A stretch of 64,000 nt of DNA from JBCDHN01 sp964351855 (lineage in GTDB: Bacteria > Verrucomicrobiota > Verrucomicrobiia > Verrucomicrobiales > DEV007): positions 21,962-85,961 of the forward strand of contig CAYGQD010000003.1 in the NCBI GenBank assembly GCA_964351855.1, read 5' to 3'. A model generated the notes under the pieces. It made no database searches, was not told where the DNA came from, and was given only the letters and a program-made list of their open reading frames with translations. The translations under genes and the position numbers were made by a program. Of the stretch, positions 45,354 to 54,387 are shown one piece after another (the stretch's first letter is position 1; each line of letters opens with the position of its first letter).

Positions 45354-46508
45354 ATGATCGTCGGTGTCCCCAAAGAAATTAAAGAGCAAGAAAATCGCGT
45401 CGCCATGGTGCCCTCCGGCGTCCTTCAACTGACCCGCCACGGCATCACTGTGATCGTGGAAAGCAACGCCGGGGTCGGAGCTGACTACTCGGATGCGGAA
45501 TACCGCGATGCCGGCGCAAACATCGTCAAAACCCACGAAGAAGTTTTCGATCAGGCGGAGATGATTGTGAAAGTGAAGGAACCGCTGGAAAGCGAGCTCA
45601 AACTCCTCACTGAGAAGCACACCCTCTTCACCTACCTCCACCTCGCCGCCAGCCGAAAACTGACCGAGAAGGTTCTCGCCTCCAAATGCACCGCGATCGC
45701 CTATGAAACGGTGACCCTGGGTGGTCGACTCCCCCTTTTGGAACCCATGAGCGAGGTCGCCGGGCGTATGTCCGTCCTCGTCGGCAGCTACTTTTTAGCG
45801 AAACACTCCGGCGGACGCGGCACCCTCCTCGGTGGAGTCCCCGGCGTTCTCCCCGGGCGCGTCCTTGTCCTGGGCGGCGGAACCTGCGGAGTCAATGCCG
45901 CGAAAGTCGCCACCGGAATCGGTGCTCAGACCACCATCCTGGAAATCGATCACGGGCGGATGCGTTTCCTCGATGACACCCTCACTGCCCAGACCATGTA
46001 TTCCAGCGAAGCCGCCCTCCTGGAACTCCTTCCGCGGACCGATCTCCTCATCGGCGCGGTCCTCGTTCCCGGCGCCAAAGCCCCCAAATTGGTCACCCGA
46101 GAAATGCTCAAACTGATGCGCAACGGCACCGTTCTCGTCGACATCGCCGTCGACCAGGGAGGCTGCGTCGAAACCACCCGCCCCACCACGCACGAAGACC
46201 CGGTCTACGCGGAAGAAGGTGTCATCCACTACTGCGTCGCCAACATGCCCGGTGCCTACGCCCGCACCTCCACCCAAGCTCTGACCAGTGTCACCCTCCC
46301 CTACGTTCAACTCCTTGCCACCCAAGGCCTCAAAACCGCCTGCGAACTTCGCCCGGAACTCATCGAAGGCATCAACTGCCAGGCCGGAAACCTCACCTGC
46401 GCTGGAGTTGGAGAAGCCCATGGGATGGAGTGGGGCGTACCGGAACTTTCCTTACAGGGTGTTTGCAAGAGAGAAGCCAGGGTGCGTTCGAAAAATGAAG
46501 CGAGATGA
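45354..46508 (+). CDS. ald: Alanine dehydrogenase with repeat-derived C-terminal extension
   Basis: 384 residues. MIVGVPKEIKEQENRVAMVP is the family start (Arg15), VKVKEPLESE carries the pyruvate-binding Lys74, and FTYLHLAA contains the catalytic His96. The Rossmann loop is VLVLGGGTCGVNAAKVATGI and VDIAVDQGGCVETTRPTTHE is highly conserved. The enzyme converts alanine to pyruvate and ammonia with NAD. The final 10 codons (about 46479-46508) lie inside a 208-bp repeat element, so the natural C-terminus has been replaced and slightly lengthened. Activity is unlikely to be affected. Confidence 0.94.
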   Translation: MIVGVPKEIKEQENRVAMVPSGVLQLTRHGITVIVESNAGVGADYSDAEYRDAGANIVKTHEEVFDQAEMIVKVKEPLESELKLLTEKHTLFTYLHLAASRKLTEKVLASKCTAIAYETVTLGGRLPLLEPMSEVAGRMSVLVGSYFLAKHSGGRGTLLGGVPGVLPGRVLVLGGGTCGVNAAKVATGIGAQTTILEIDHGRMRFLDDTLTAQTMYSSEAALLELLPRTDLLIGAVLVPGAKAPKLVTREMLKLMRNGTVLVDIAVDQGGCVETTRPTTHEDPVYAEEGVIHYCVANMPGAYARTSTQALTSVTLPYVQLLATQGLKTACELRPELIEGINCQAGNLTCAGVGEAHGMEWGVPELSLQGVCKREARVRSKNEAR

Positions 46509-46686
46509 GCTGCGAGGGATTTTTGTGGAGGTGAGCGATGGCTCGGCGGCGGCGATGAGCCTTCTCACAAAGCCCCGAACAGCGCACTCCTTCGCAAAAA
46601 GCATCGCATCTCAAAAATCAGCGAAGCGAAGTGTCCGCGAATTGGAAACCTGATTGGTCATCCGTTCCATTTTTCGAACGCACCCT
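46479..46686. repeat. 208-bp palindromic element ending inside ald
   Basis: Terminal inverted repeats AGGGTGCGTTCGAAAAATG (46479-46497) and its exact reverse complement (46668-46686) flank a GC-rich interior without an ORF. The left end lies within the ald coding frame and supplies its stop codon. A shortened relative is at 23601-23655. Size, palindromic ends and lack of a transposase fit a MITE or REP-type element. Confidence 0.82.
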
Positions 46687-46688
46687 AA

Positions 46689-46805
46689 TGCTTTGGAAAA
46701 GGAGTCGGCTTCGGAATTGGCCTTGCGCTTCTCGGATTGATCCTCTTCCCCATCCTCGGGTTCAGTAGCGCTCAATATGAAGGACCTGCTGCAGAGCAGT
46801 CGTGA
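46689..46805 (+). pseudogene. C-terminal fragment of a small membrane protein
   Basis: Immediately after the 208-bp repeat, one frame reads FGKGVGFGIGLALLGLILFP, then ILGFSSAQYEGPAAEQS and a TGA at 46803-46805. This is a plausible Gly-rich membrane helix with a polar tail, but no start codon precedes it and a TAA lies at the repeat edge. It looks like a gene whose 5' part was removed or displaced by the repeat. The family is not recognised. Confidence 0.4.
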
Positions 46806-46953
46806 GGGAAGCGCTCGCTGAACGAACCATCCGTTGCCGGAGAAGTGCGTCCTGAGAGTCTGAACCATGGGAGAGCCGGGATCCGGCAAGGACTCGATGG
46901 GACGCACGATTTTAGCCCTTTCCCGCGCTCCAAAAATAACCTAGCATCCGCGC

Positions 46954-47883
46954 ATGAAATGGAAAGGTCGTCAGCAGAGCTCGAATGTAGAAGATCGACG
47001 AGGGGAATCTCAGCCCGGTCGTCAGGCTGGAGGGAGCGCCGTCGGAACTCTGCTCATGATGCTCTTCACGCGGGGTAGCGCGAAGGTCAAACTCATCCTC
47101 GTCGCCGTCTTGCTGATGGGCTTCCTAGTTTTCAAGGGGCAATTTCTGGAAGTGTTGGGACTCACCAGCCCCTCAGCGGCCTCTTCTCCTCAAATCGAGC
47201 AGGCGGGCGGCCCCGAAGGCCAACACGACGAGATGCGGGCCTACCTCAGCACGATGATGGCAGACAACGAGCACGTTTGGGCTGCGCTCCTGCCAAAGTA
47301 TCGCGTTGAGTATCGCACGTGCCGGATGGTGATTTACAGCGGTCGCACGAATACTCCGGGCGGCATCGCCGATGCGCGGATGGGACCCTTTTACCTGCCT
47401 GCCAATGAAGCCATCTATATTGACCCGACTTTCTTTCAGGAACTGAAACAGAAGTTCGGCGCAACCGGAGATTTTGCGGAAGCTTACGTGGTCGCTCACG
47501 AATATGGGCACCACATCCAGAAGATTCTCGGTCGACTGGATGAACTGCATTCCCAACAGGGAAGAGTTTCGAAGACGGCCTACAACCAGGCATCCGTCCG
47601 CGTCGAGCTACACGCCGATTTTCTGGCTGGCGTCTTCGCTCGCAACGCGGAATCGACGTTCGGCAGCTTCCTTGAACAAGGAGACATCGAAGAAGCGATG
47701 CGTTGCGCCCAAGCCATTGGCGACGATCGCATCCAGAAGGAACTCGGCCCCGGATACGTCAATCCAGATTCCTTCACCCACGGCACCTCCGCACAGAGAG
47801 CCCGGTGGTTCAACAAGGGCTTCCAATCAGGAGATTTAGGGGTTGGTGAGGAACTCTACAAGCTACCCTACGAGCAGTTGTAG
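46954..47883 (+). CDS. Neutral zinc metallopeptidase (YpfJ/KPN_02809 family)
   Basis: 309 residues. MKWKGRQQSSNVEDRRG is the typical cytoplasmic head of this family, followed by one TM helix (VKLILVAVLLMGFLVF, about 45-60). YVVAHEYGHHIQKILGRLDE holds the zinc-binding HExxH (182-186), with a third ligand probably in VELHADFLAGVFA. GPFYLPANEAIYIDPTFF and HGTSAQRARWFNKGFQSGDL are conserved blocks. It is a membrane-anchored periplasmic-facing protein of unknown substrate, widespread in bacteria. Upstream lie the repeat and the membrane-protein fragment. Confidence 0.92.
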   Translation: MKWKGRQQSSNVEDRRGESQPGRQAGGSAVGTLLMMLFTRGSAKVKLILVAVLLMGFLVFKGQFLEVLGLTSPSAASSPQIEQAGGPEGQHDEMRAYLSTMMADNEHVWAALLPKYRVEYRTCRMVIYSGRTNTPGGIADARMGPFYLPANEAIYIDPTFFQELKQKFGATGDFAEAYVVAHEYGHHIQKILGRLDELHSQQGRVSKTAYNQASVRVELHADFLAGVFARNAESTFGSFLEQGDIEEAMRCAQAIGDDRIQKELGPGYVNPDSFTHGTSAQRARWFNKGFQSGDLGVGEELYKLPYEQL

Positions 47884-48006
47884 CGGAACAGGGGCGGCTT
47901 CCATCTCGCGCCTGTTTCAGCAAGAAAGATCGCGGACGCTTTTGGCACCACGGAATTGCATCGGCAAGATTTCGCGGTATCAATCCGGCAGATGGCTGGA
48001 AAACAC

Positions 48007-48549
48007 ATGAGACCATTCCTTCGGGCGACATCGGTCGCTCTCTGTCTATACCTGCACTTCCACAGTGAGACATTTGCCTCAGAAAAGCCGGCCGCTCCTC
48101 AGCTGGTGACGGTGGAAGGGCTTCGCACGGTTGAATTGATCGCTCTGCTGGGGCACCCAAATGAGCTTACGCGCACGCGAGCGCACACCGAGTTGCGGCG
48201 GTATCTGGTCGAAGAGACGGAGAGTCCGAAATATTATGATCGGCTCACCCTTTTTCACAAGCACGCGCCGCACGCCTGCAAACAGGGACACGAGGCACAG
48301 ACGCTTCACATCCTCGGGTTGTTTGCGGCGCAGGAAGATATCTCCAGTATTCTGGTGAGACAGTGCTTGCGGTCGGAATCCGCCAGGGTGCGGGCAACGA
48401 CGTTGGAGATTGCGCATTTTGCCGACAACCGGATCGATGAAGTGCTGCTGGCGTTTGTGCCGGATGCGGAGACGGTTGAGTCGTACCGAATCGCATTGCA
48501 AAATCTGGGAACCCCGCAGGCGCTCAAGCGACTGGCGGAAATGAAATAG
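48007..48549 (+). CDS. Hypothetical secreted HEAT-like helical protein
   Basis: About 180 residues from the ATG at 48007, which gives a signal-like N-terminus (MRPFLRATSVALCLYLHFHS). The rest is alpha-helical, with pairs resembling HEAT repeats: RTVELIALLGHPNELTRTRA, SSILVRQCLRSESARVRATT and IALQNLGTPQALKRLAEMK. Such short HEAT proteins usually mediate protein binding. No catalytic motif was found and no partner is evident. A hairpin-rich gap separates it from the convergent esterase gene. Confidence 0.55.
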   Translation: MRPFLRATSVALCLYLHFHSETFASEKPAAPQLVTVEGLRTVELIALLGHPNELTRTRAHTELRRYLVEETESPKYYDRLTLFHKHAPHACKQGHEAQTLHILGLFAAQEDISSILVRQCLRSESARVRATTLEIAHFADNRIDEVLLAFVPDAETVESYRIALQNLGTPQALKRLAEMK

Positions 48550-48749
48550 CGCAGGGGGATTGATGGGGATGGTCTGTAGTGGAACCGCGATCAACTGCGA
48601 TCATTCACCAGAATGATTCCTCGCGGCACCCATGTAATAAGACGAATTTCGAAAGGACCGATTCTTTAGACCGTTTGCCTTTTGGCGCTAAGGTTTCAAT
48701 GGACCCTCCAGCTGATGACAAATTCGATCTACTGCGGCGAGGGAACCCA

Positions 48750-50090
48750 TCAGCGGGAATGCGAGAACAGCCACTCCAGCACTTCGGGGGTCAGATTTTT
48801 CTGCAGCTGGATCTTGTGCTCGCCGGTTTCGTGAACCGTAAACTTAGCCGATCCGCCCACAGCCGTTACGGCATCGACGGGTTCCTGTCCGGCGGCCAGG
48901 GGCACGATGGGATCGTCCTGATTGTGGAAGGCCCACACTGGCAAGTCTTTGAATTTGCTGAAGTCAAATTGGCTGGCGGGGCCGCTGCCGCGAATGAAGC
49001 CACCCTCGATCGCCATCATTGCGGCAATTCGCTCGCCGTGTTCGATGCCGTAGCGCCACGAGCCATGACCGCCCATGCTGTAGCGGTAGAGGTGAACCCG
49101 CTTCGGATCGATGAGGTCGGCATAGTCGGTGAGCATCGTGTCGAGGAAAGTGTCGAGATCATCCGGGTCCCAGCCTTTGCGCGTCACCGGTTTCACGAAC
49201 ACGTAGGAGTGATCGGTGTTGGCAAAGAATGACTCGTCGTTGATCGCAAGCCCATCGACGCCCTTGTTGCCTCCGCCAGAGCCGTGCAGGCTGATGATGA
49301 GAGGCACTTTCGCCGTGTCACCCTCCTTGAGTCGTTTGCGAAGGTAGTAGGCATAGGGTGCTTTCGTTTCGTCGGCCTGAATGCGCTCGCCTCCATCCGC
49401 TTTTATTTGGAGAGCCTTGTTCTTCTTTTTCTTCTTTCCGGGTTCTGCAGAGGCAACGCCTGAGGACGACGTCATCCTGAAATTACGCACGGAGAGGGCA
49501 CCATGTGCGAAGGTGAGCATCACCATATTCTTGTCCCGCGCGAGGGCGTCGTGGGTGATCGTGGTTTTGAAATCGCCAATGGTGAGTTCACCCTGATCGC
49601 CGGTGACCTTGAGTTTCACCGCGACCCACTCGCCATTTACTTGGGGGAGGTCCGGCAGGCCTTCCGGGGCGAGGGTTTCTCCCTGGTTCTCCTTCGACGA
49701 GGTAGTCGCCCAGGCGATGATCCGGGTCGGAACCTTGGAGGGACCGGCGGTGGCTTCCGGTGTCTCATCGGCCAGAGTCACCCGGAAGATGTGACCATCA
49801 CCGTTGAGTGTAAAAACGACCCGCTGACAATCCATCGCCTTCATTTCGAAGCTGATTTCGGCGTCGTTGAACTCGCGCGGCCACTTCAGGATGGGGCCGT
49901 GGTTCTTAAACTTCTTGTAGAGTTCCGGATCGGCGACGGCGGTCGCTTCGCCATTCTCGAATTTCCATTCCCCGCGCTCGGCGAGACGGCCTTCGAGTTC
50001 GGCCCGGGAAAAGTCATCGACAAATTCTTCCGCCGACACGGTGATCGGGATGGACAGAAACAAGGTGAGCAGCAAACAGGAGATTTTCAT
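48750..50090 (-). CDS. Secreted alpha/beta hydrolase with N-terminal DUF1080-like domain
   Basis: 446 residues with a signal peptide (MKISCLLLTLFLSIPITVSA). Residues about 22-205 are a jelly-roll-like domain (EEFVDDFSRAELEGRLAERG) as in family 16/DUF1080 proteins. A Lys-rich linker (GKKKKKNK) leads to a poly-ester-type alpha/beta hydrolase: PLIISLHGSGGGNKGVDG (oxyanion loop), HLYRYSMGGHGSWRYG (nucleophile Ser in YSMGG), FHNQDDPIVPLAAG (Asp) and ETGEHKIQL (His). An esterase acting on plant or algal polysaccharide side groups is likely. It lies 29 bp downstream of a sulfatase gene on the same strand, so glycan desulfation and de-esterification may be coupled. Confidence 0.85.
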   Translation of the reverse strand: MKISCLLLTLFLSIPITVSAEEFVDDFSRAELEGRLAERGEWKFENGEATAVADPELYKKFKNHGPILKWPREFNDAEISFEMKAMDCQRVVFTLNGDGHIFRVTLADETPEATAGPSKVPTRIIAWATTSSKENQGETLAPEGLPDLPQVNGEWVAVKLKVTGDQGELTIGDFKTTITHDALARDKNMVMLTFAHGALSVRNFRMTSSSGVASAEPGKKKKKNKALQIKADGGERIQADETKAPYAYYLRKRLKEGDTAKVPLIISLHGSGGGNKGVDGLAINDESFFANTDHSYVFVKPVTRKGWDPDDLDTFLDTMLTDYADLIDPKRVHLYRYSMGGHGSWRYGIEHGERIAAMMAIEGGFIRGSGPASQFDFSKFKDLPVWAFHNQDDPIVPLAAGQEPVDAVTAVGGSAKFTVHETGEHKIQLQKNLTPEVLEWLFSHSR

Positions 50091-50119
50091 TTTGGGATAG
50101 GGGTTTGAGTGTGCAGAGC

Positions 50120-51601
50120 CTAGTTGCTTCCCGACTTCTTCTTTTTCTTGTCCTTCTTCTTGGGCGCGATCTTGAGCTTGCTCTTCTTATCCGGCTCATC
50201 CGCGCTCAGGGCGGCGCGGACGGAGCTGATGAATTCCGTGACCAGCGGTGCTTCCTCTTGGGGCAGAAATCCGGCGAGGCGCTTCTTCACGTCGGCGAAC
50301 TCCGGGTTGCTCGCCTGATTAACCCACTCATTGGCATCGTCCGGATGGAGATACAGTTCCTCGCTGCCGTCGAAGTAGCGGACGTAGCGGTAGTCGGTAT
50401 CGCGAACCGCGTAGTTGCCTCGGCCCCAGCTGCAGATCGAAGGAGACGCTACCGGAGTAGCGGGATCGTTCAGTTGTGGCACGAGACTGAAGCCGTCAAT
50501 GCCTTCGGGTAACTCGAGACCGGTCATCTCCGCGAGAGTGGGATAAATGTTGATCAGCGAAACTCCCGCGGTGACCTCGCGTCCTTCCGGTGCGTCGGTT
50601 TCCCTCGTGTCTTTGATGATGAAAGGCACCCGGGTCGTTTCCTCCCAGAGGGCGAACTTGCGGAAATGATTCTTCTCCCCGAGCGCGTAGCCGTGATCCG
50701 ACCAGAGCACGATGATGGTATTGTCGGCGTAGGGGCTGGCCTCAAGCGCGTCGAGGACACGACCGACGTTGTAGTCCGCCCAGGAGATGCAGGCGAGGTA
50801 GGAACGACGCACCTGGTTCCAGGCTTGGTCCGCTTTGAATCGATTGTCATCGCCGACCTTGATCATGGCCCGACCTACCCTGGGGATGTCATCCTGGTCA
50901 TCGGGATGGATCGCCGGAGCGTCGACCGTTTCCGGGTAGAGATCGAAGAACTGCTGCGGACAGATGAAAGGCAGATGCGGTTTGACGATGCCGACGGCGA
51001 GGAAAAAGGGCGCGTCATGTTCCTGCGAAAGAACGTCGATCCCGTAGGAGGCGACCTTGTGATCGGGGTGATCCTCGAGGGGCGCCGTCGTCGGGCAGAA
51101 GGACATCTTGAATTCCCCGTTGACCTGGTATCCGGCCGCGACATCGAGATTCAGGGGGGACTTGGTGGGTTCATGATAATCGGTCCACTCCAGCGGATCA
51201 CCCCGCAGACCGTGATGGATCTTTCCGGCCCCAAAGGTCCCGTAGCCATTCTCCTTGAGGAAGCGCGGCAGGCTCACGTATTTCTGAATCAGTTTCGCGT
51301 GCAGGTCTTCGCCGTAGAAGGCATAGAGTCCCGAGTGAAACGGTTCCTTTCCAAACAGGATCGCGTTGCGGCTCGGCGAGCAACCGGGGGCGGGACAATG
51401 GGCGTTGGTGAAGTTGACCCCCTGCTTCGCAAGCCGATCCAGGTTCGGGGTCTTCGCCTGGGGATGACCGCCAAGAAAGCCCGTCCAATCGTTCATGTCA
51501 TCGATCGCGATGAAGAGGATGTTGGGTTTCTCCGCGGCAGGAAGGGAAGCGGTGAGAAAGCCAAGGGCGAGGAGAAGGGGGATTTTTCGGATGATTTTCA
51601 T
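50120..51601 (-). CDS. Secreted sulfatase (iduronate-2-sulfatase-like)
   Basis: 493 residues with a signal peptide (MKIIRKIPLLLALGFLTASL). KPNILFIAIDDMNDWTGFLG supplies the metal Asp pair, and APGCSPSRNAILFGKEPFHS the formylglycine Cys74. GAGKIHHG, PFFLAVGIVKPHLPFICPQQ and VLWSDHGYALGEKNHFRKFA are typical of the iduronate-2-sulfatase branch. The protein ends in a strongly basic tail (KKKDKKKKKSGSN), unusual for the family and echoed by the Lys run in the neighbouring hydrolase. It is the first gene of a two-gene operon. Confidence 0.94.
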   Translation of the reverse strand: MKIIRKIPLLLALGFLTASLPAAEKPNILFIAIDDMNDWTGFLGGHPQAKTPNLDRLAKQGVNFTNAHCPAPGCSPSRNAILFGKEPFHSGLYAFYGEDLHAKLIQKYVSLPRFLKENGYGTFGAGKIHHGLRGDPLEWTDYHEPTKSPLNLDVAAGYQVNGEFKMSFCPTTAPLEDHPDHKVASYGIDVLSQEHDAPFFLAVGIVKPHLPFICPQQFFDLYPETVDAPAIHPDDQDDIPRVGRAMIKVGDDNRFKADQAWNQVRRSYLACISWADYNVGRVLDALEASPYADNTIIVLWSDHGYALGEKNHFRKFALWEETTRVPFIIKDTRETDAPEGREVTAGVSLINIYPTLAEMTGLELPEGIDGFSLVPQLNDPATPVASPSICSWGRGNYAVRDTDYRYVRYFDGSEELYLHPDDANEWVNQASNPEFADVKKRLAGFLPQEEAPLVTEFISSVRAALSADEPDKKSKLKIAPKKKDKKKKKSGSN

Positions 51602-52037
51602 GGGGGGAAGTAAGAGAGAAAAAAGGTTACTTCTTTCTTTGGCTCTTTTGGCAGCGAGTCTGACATTTTTGAAGAAGTTTTTGATTCGCGAACGGATCGA
51701 CGATGGAATGCCTTTTCCCGATGGATGTTAGATTTCGGGATCTCCGTCAGCAATTGGCTGAGGCGTCGTTATTTTCATCAAGTTTTCCCCATGAACTCAA
51801 TCCGAAATCCCTTTCTTTCGGCTTGGCGACTTCAGTGTTTCTTCTCCCCGCCCGTTGCACGCTTGCGGAGGAGGGGCACGTAGCGACATTCCCGTGCCCG
51901 CACAATCCAACGGAAAAAGCAGGCTCCGGGTAGAAACGATCCGTTGCTATTTGGTGTGCGCAGGCCTCATCATTTTCCAGTCTAGGTGTCTCACCATATG
52001 CTCATGAATCGCACATCAACGTCCACAAGGCGGCGGG
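51602..52037. other. Gene-poor intergenic sequence
   Basis: This stretch upstream of the sulfatase gene holds only short frames without family signatures, base bias or ribosome-binding sites. The promoter of the sulfatase operon should be near its left end. I see no RNA gene or repeat here. Confidence 0.5.
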
Positions 52038-52640
52038 TTACGCGACCGGTTTTTTGGGTTGAGTCGAGCCGAGTTTGACGAGTTCAGCGGCTAACGGCGG
52101 TATCGTGAAGGACTCACCACCTGGCAATCGCCTGCCAAGGCCTTGGTTTTCTCCAAGCCGAGCTTCTCCAGCATCAATGGAATCCAAGCTTCCAATTTCT
52201 CACCGGTGACGTGGATTCCACCGCCGCAGAGCGTTCCAGCAAATCAACGCCCTGCGCGAAATCTCCAGCATTCATCCTCGCGACGCCTAGTGTATCCCGT
52301 CTAACAGACTGTGCATTACGGATGCCGAGTTTTCCTCAAAATCAAGGCGCGAGGAAGGAACGAAGCGAACTTCGTGACTGACGAGCAACGCAGAAATTGT
52401 GGGAAAGGCGGTATTCATCCGAACCTAACCGCGCAGCGGCAACATTCTCAAATTCTCTAAAATAACCGGAATGTGCAGTCTGTTGGACGGGATACACTAG
52501 CCGAACGCCTGCACTGGAATGAGAGCACGGATACTCCTCCAGAATCTCCGCTGCACGTTCAGATTCGCCGGCCTCAACCCAGCCTTCGCCGATTTCGTGG
52601 AAAGCGAACGCGAAACGAACCAGATCACCCCCGATTGCGA
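52038..52640 (-). pseudogene. Decayed TPR-like gene split by a 212-bp repeat
   Basis: On the minus strand, 52500-52640 reads FAFAFHEIGEGWVEAGESER, then AAEILEEYPCSHSSAGVR, a TPR-like helix pair. Across the repeat (52288-52499) the text resumes as VARMNAGDFAQGVDLLERSA, then in a shifted frame as GGIHVTGEKLEAWIPLMLEK, then LGLEKTKALAGD, and in another frame LAAELVKLGSTQPKKPVA before a TAA at 52038. At least two frameshifts or stops plus the insertion show it is dead. The parent may have been a TPR protein; its product is not known. Confidence 0.55.
52288..52499. repeat. 212-bp palindromic element, copy 2 (MITE-like)
   Basis: It has the same TA-flanked terminal repeats as 22079-22290 (TAGTGTATCCCGTCTAACAG and the inverse), the same length, and the reverse-complement interior. 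Shared blocks include GACTGACGAGCAACGCAGAA and CCGCGCAGCGGC-like sequence. It interrupts the TPR-like pseudogene, so it is mobile or has been. Confidence 0.87.
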
Positions 52641-52936
52641 ATCAAACCAGTTCAAGTAGGTAAATTGCCCCAGAGTGATTACTTGGAGTTTCCTGTTCTA
52701 GGGGAGGAAGAATAATTGCTGAGTGTTCAGCCCCCCCAAGCAAGGTTCTGCCAAGCAATGTCCCCATGTCAGGACCATTCCTCATGCTGATGAGATTCCT
52801 GAAAGCATCGGCCCTTCTCTTCTCTGCCAGATGCCGGATGAACCACTAGGTTTCTGTTGCGCTCACCAAGAGGAAGGCTAGAATAACGCCCGCATTGAAC
52901 GGTGTGTAACTTTTAAACGGAACACCCCCAGCGCAC

Positions 52937-53020
52937 GCTCTCGTGGCGGAATTGGTAGACGCGCTAGATTCAGGTTCTAGTGAACGCAAGTTCGTGGAGG
53001 TTCGACTCCTCTCGAGAGCA
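52937..53020 (+). tRNA. tRNA-Leu (anticodon CAG)
   Basis: An 84-nt class II tRNA. The acceptor stem GCTCTCG pairs with CGAGAGC (53013-53019), followed by discriminator A at 53020. The D-arm contains GGCGGAATTGGTAGACGC, the anticodon stem-loop is CTAGA-TTCAGGT-TCTAG giving CAG, and the long variable arm (TGAACGCAAGTTCGT) and GGTTCGACTCC T-loop are typical of leucine tRNAs. CCA is not encoded. A run of six T residues just downstream could end transcription. Confidence 0.97.
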
Positions 53021-53166
53021 CTTTTTTCTGAGGCACTTACAAAAAGTTGTTTGGGCCGCGCTGAACTGCGGGTGGTTCCGCTTGCTGCCTTGCAGATGCG
53101 AAACTTGAGTTGGGTGTTTTCAAACTTACCGGTTGGCACATTCATGAATCTGATTACGCTGGTTGT

Positions 53167-54387
53167 ATGAATCGCGTTTCATTCTTCGCTGTTTTAGTCC
53201 TGGTGATCATTGGACTGAGTCCGGTGTCGGCTTCTGATTGGCTTTATTGGCGAGGTCCTGATCTTAATGGGCAGACGAAAGAGGAGTTGCCGGAGACCTT
53301 GCCGGATGAGTTAGAGATTGCCTGGCGGGCTGAAGTGGGGATCGGGTTTTCGACGGTTACGGTGCAGGGAGATCGTGTTTTGACGATGGGAAATCGGGAG
53401 GAGACAGATTCGGTCTGGTGCCTGGACGCGAAAACGGGAGCGGTGATCTGGGAACATCGCTATCCCTGTCCCCTGGACCCGCTCTATTTTGAAGGCGGAC
53501 CTTGTGCGACACCGACGATCTCGGACGATGGGAAGGTGTTTACCTTTAGCCGGAAAGGCCATGTGTTCTGTCTCCAACTCGACACCGGTGAGGTGGTCTG
53601 GAGCCGGAATCTGGTGGATGAGTATGAGAAGGCGTTGCCGGAATGGAGTTTTTCCAGCTCGCCGGTGATTCTTGAAAACTTGGTGATTCTCAATGCGGGC
53701 GAAGCGGGAATTGCCCTGGATCGAAAGACCGGGAAGACGGTCTGGAAATCCGGACCGGAGGCAGGTGGATACGCGTCTGCGGTTCCGGCGACCTTGGGCG
53801 GGACTCCGCAACTGCTTCTCTACACCTTTGGCCATATGGTGGGGCTACGTCCGGATACTGGGGAAAAAATTTGGGAAATCGACTGGGAATCGAGTCGGGG
53901 CGTAAATGCCGCAGATCCGCTGGTTTGGGGGCAGCAGGCTCTGTTTTCGTCCTCGTTGGGTGCAATACTTCTGGAGTGGCCGGAGGACGGAGCGGGATCG
54001 CCTCGGGAAATCTGGCAGAACAAGAATCTGCGCTGCTACTTTAACGCGGGAGTGTTGATCGGCGGAAAGGTTTATGCGCTTCACGGCACTACTCATCGAC
54101 CGACGGAGCTGGTCTGCATCGATTGGGCAACGGGCGAAACCGTCTGGAGCGAGCCGGGGTTCGCCACGGGTGGAATGATCGCTTCCGGGAATCGAGTAAT
54201 TGTCTTCGACAAAGGTGAATTGACCATTTTTCCAGCTTCCGAAGCGGGTTTCGAGCCCGAATTGCGTCAGCAAGTTTTGAGCGGGAAGTGCTGGACCGCT
54301 CCGGTCATGGCCGATGGCCGGATTTACTGCCGCAACGCAGAAGGAAAGCTGGCCTGCGTTTTGGTAGAACCAGCAGGTTCGCGTTGA
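53167..54387 (+). CDS. Secreted PQQ-binding-like beta-propeller protein
   Basis: 406 residues from the ATG at 53167, which starts a signal peptide (MNRVSFFAVLVLVIIGLSPV). DWLYWRGPDLNGQTKEELPE is the family opening. The blades carry the Trp-docking repeats KTGAVIWEHRYPC, DTGEVVWSRNLV, KTGKTVWKSGPE, DTGEKIWEIDWE and ATGETVWSEPG. It is related to the protein at 27572-28759. No catalytic residue or heme site is visible. Binding, scaffold or quinoprotein functions cannot be told apart from sequence. Confidence 0.88.
   Translation: MNRVSFFAVLVLVIIGLSPVSASDWLYWRGPDLNGQTKEELPETLPDELEIAWRAEVGIGFSTVTVQGDRVLTMGNREETDSVWCLDAKTGAVIWEHRYPCPLDPLYFEGGPCATPTISDDGKVFTFSRKGHVFCLQLDTGEVVWSRNLVDEYEKALPEWSFSSSPVILENLVILNAGEAGIALDRKTGKTVWKSGPEAGGYASAVPATLGGTPQLLLYTFGHMVGLRPDTGEKIWEIDWESSRGVNAADPLVWGQQALFSSSLGAILLEWPEDGAGSPREIWQNKNLRCYFNAGVLIGGKVYALHGTTHRPTELVCIDWATGETVWSEPGFATGGMIASGNRVIVFDKGELTIFPASEAGFEPELRQQVLSGKCWTAPVMADGRIYCRNAEGKLACVLVEPAGSR

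Noticed and set aside
48584..48626. Hairpin-like sequence between the HEAT-like and esterase genes as a terminator
   Set aside because: The stem is interrupted and not followed by a T-tract; possible but not well supported.
51703..51933. 76-codon plus-strand frame upstream of the sulfatase
   Set aside because: Low-complexity, Ser/Pro/Arg-rich translation without homology or ribosome-binding site.
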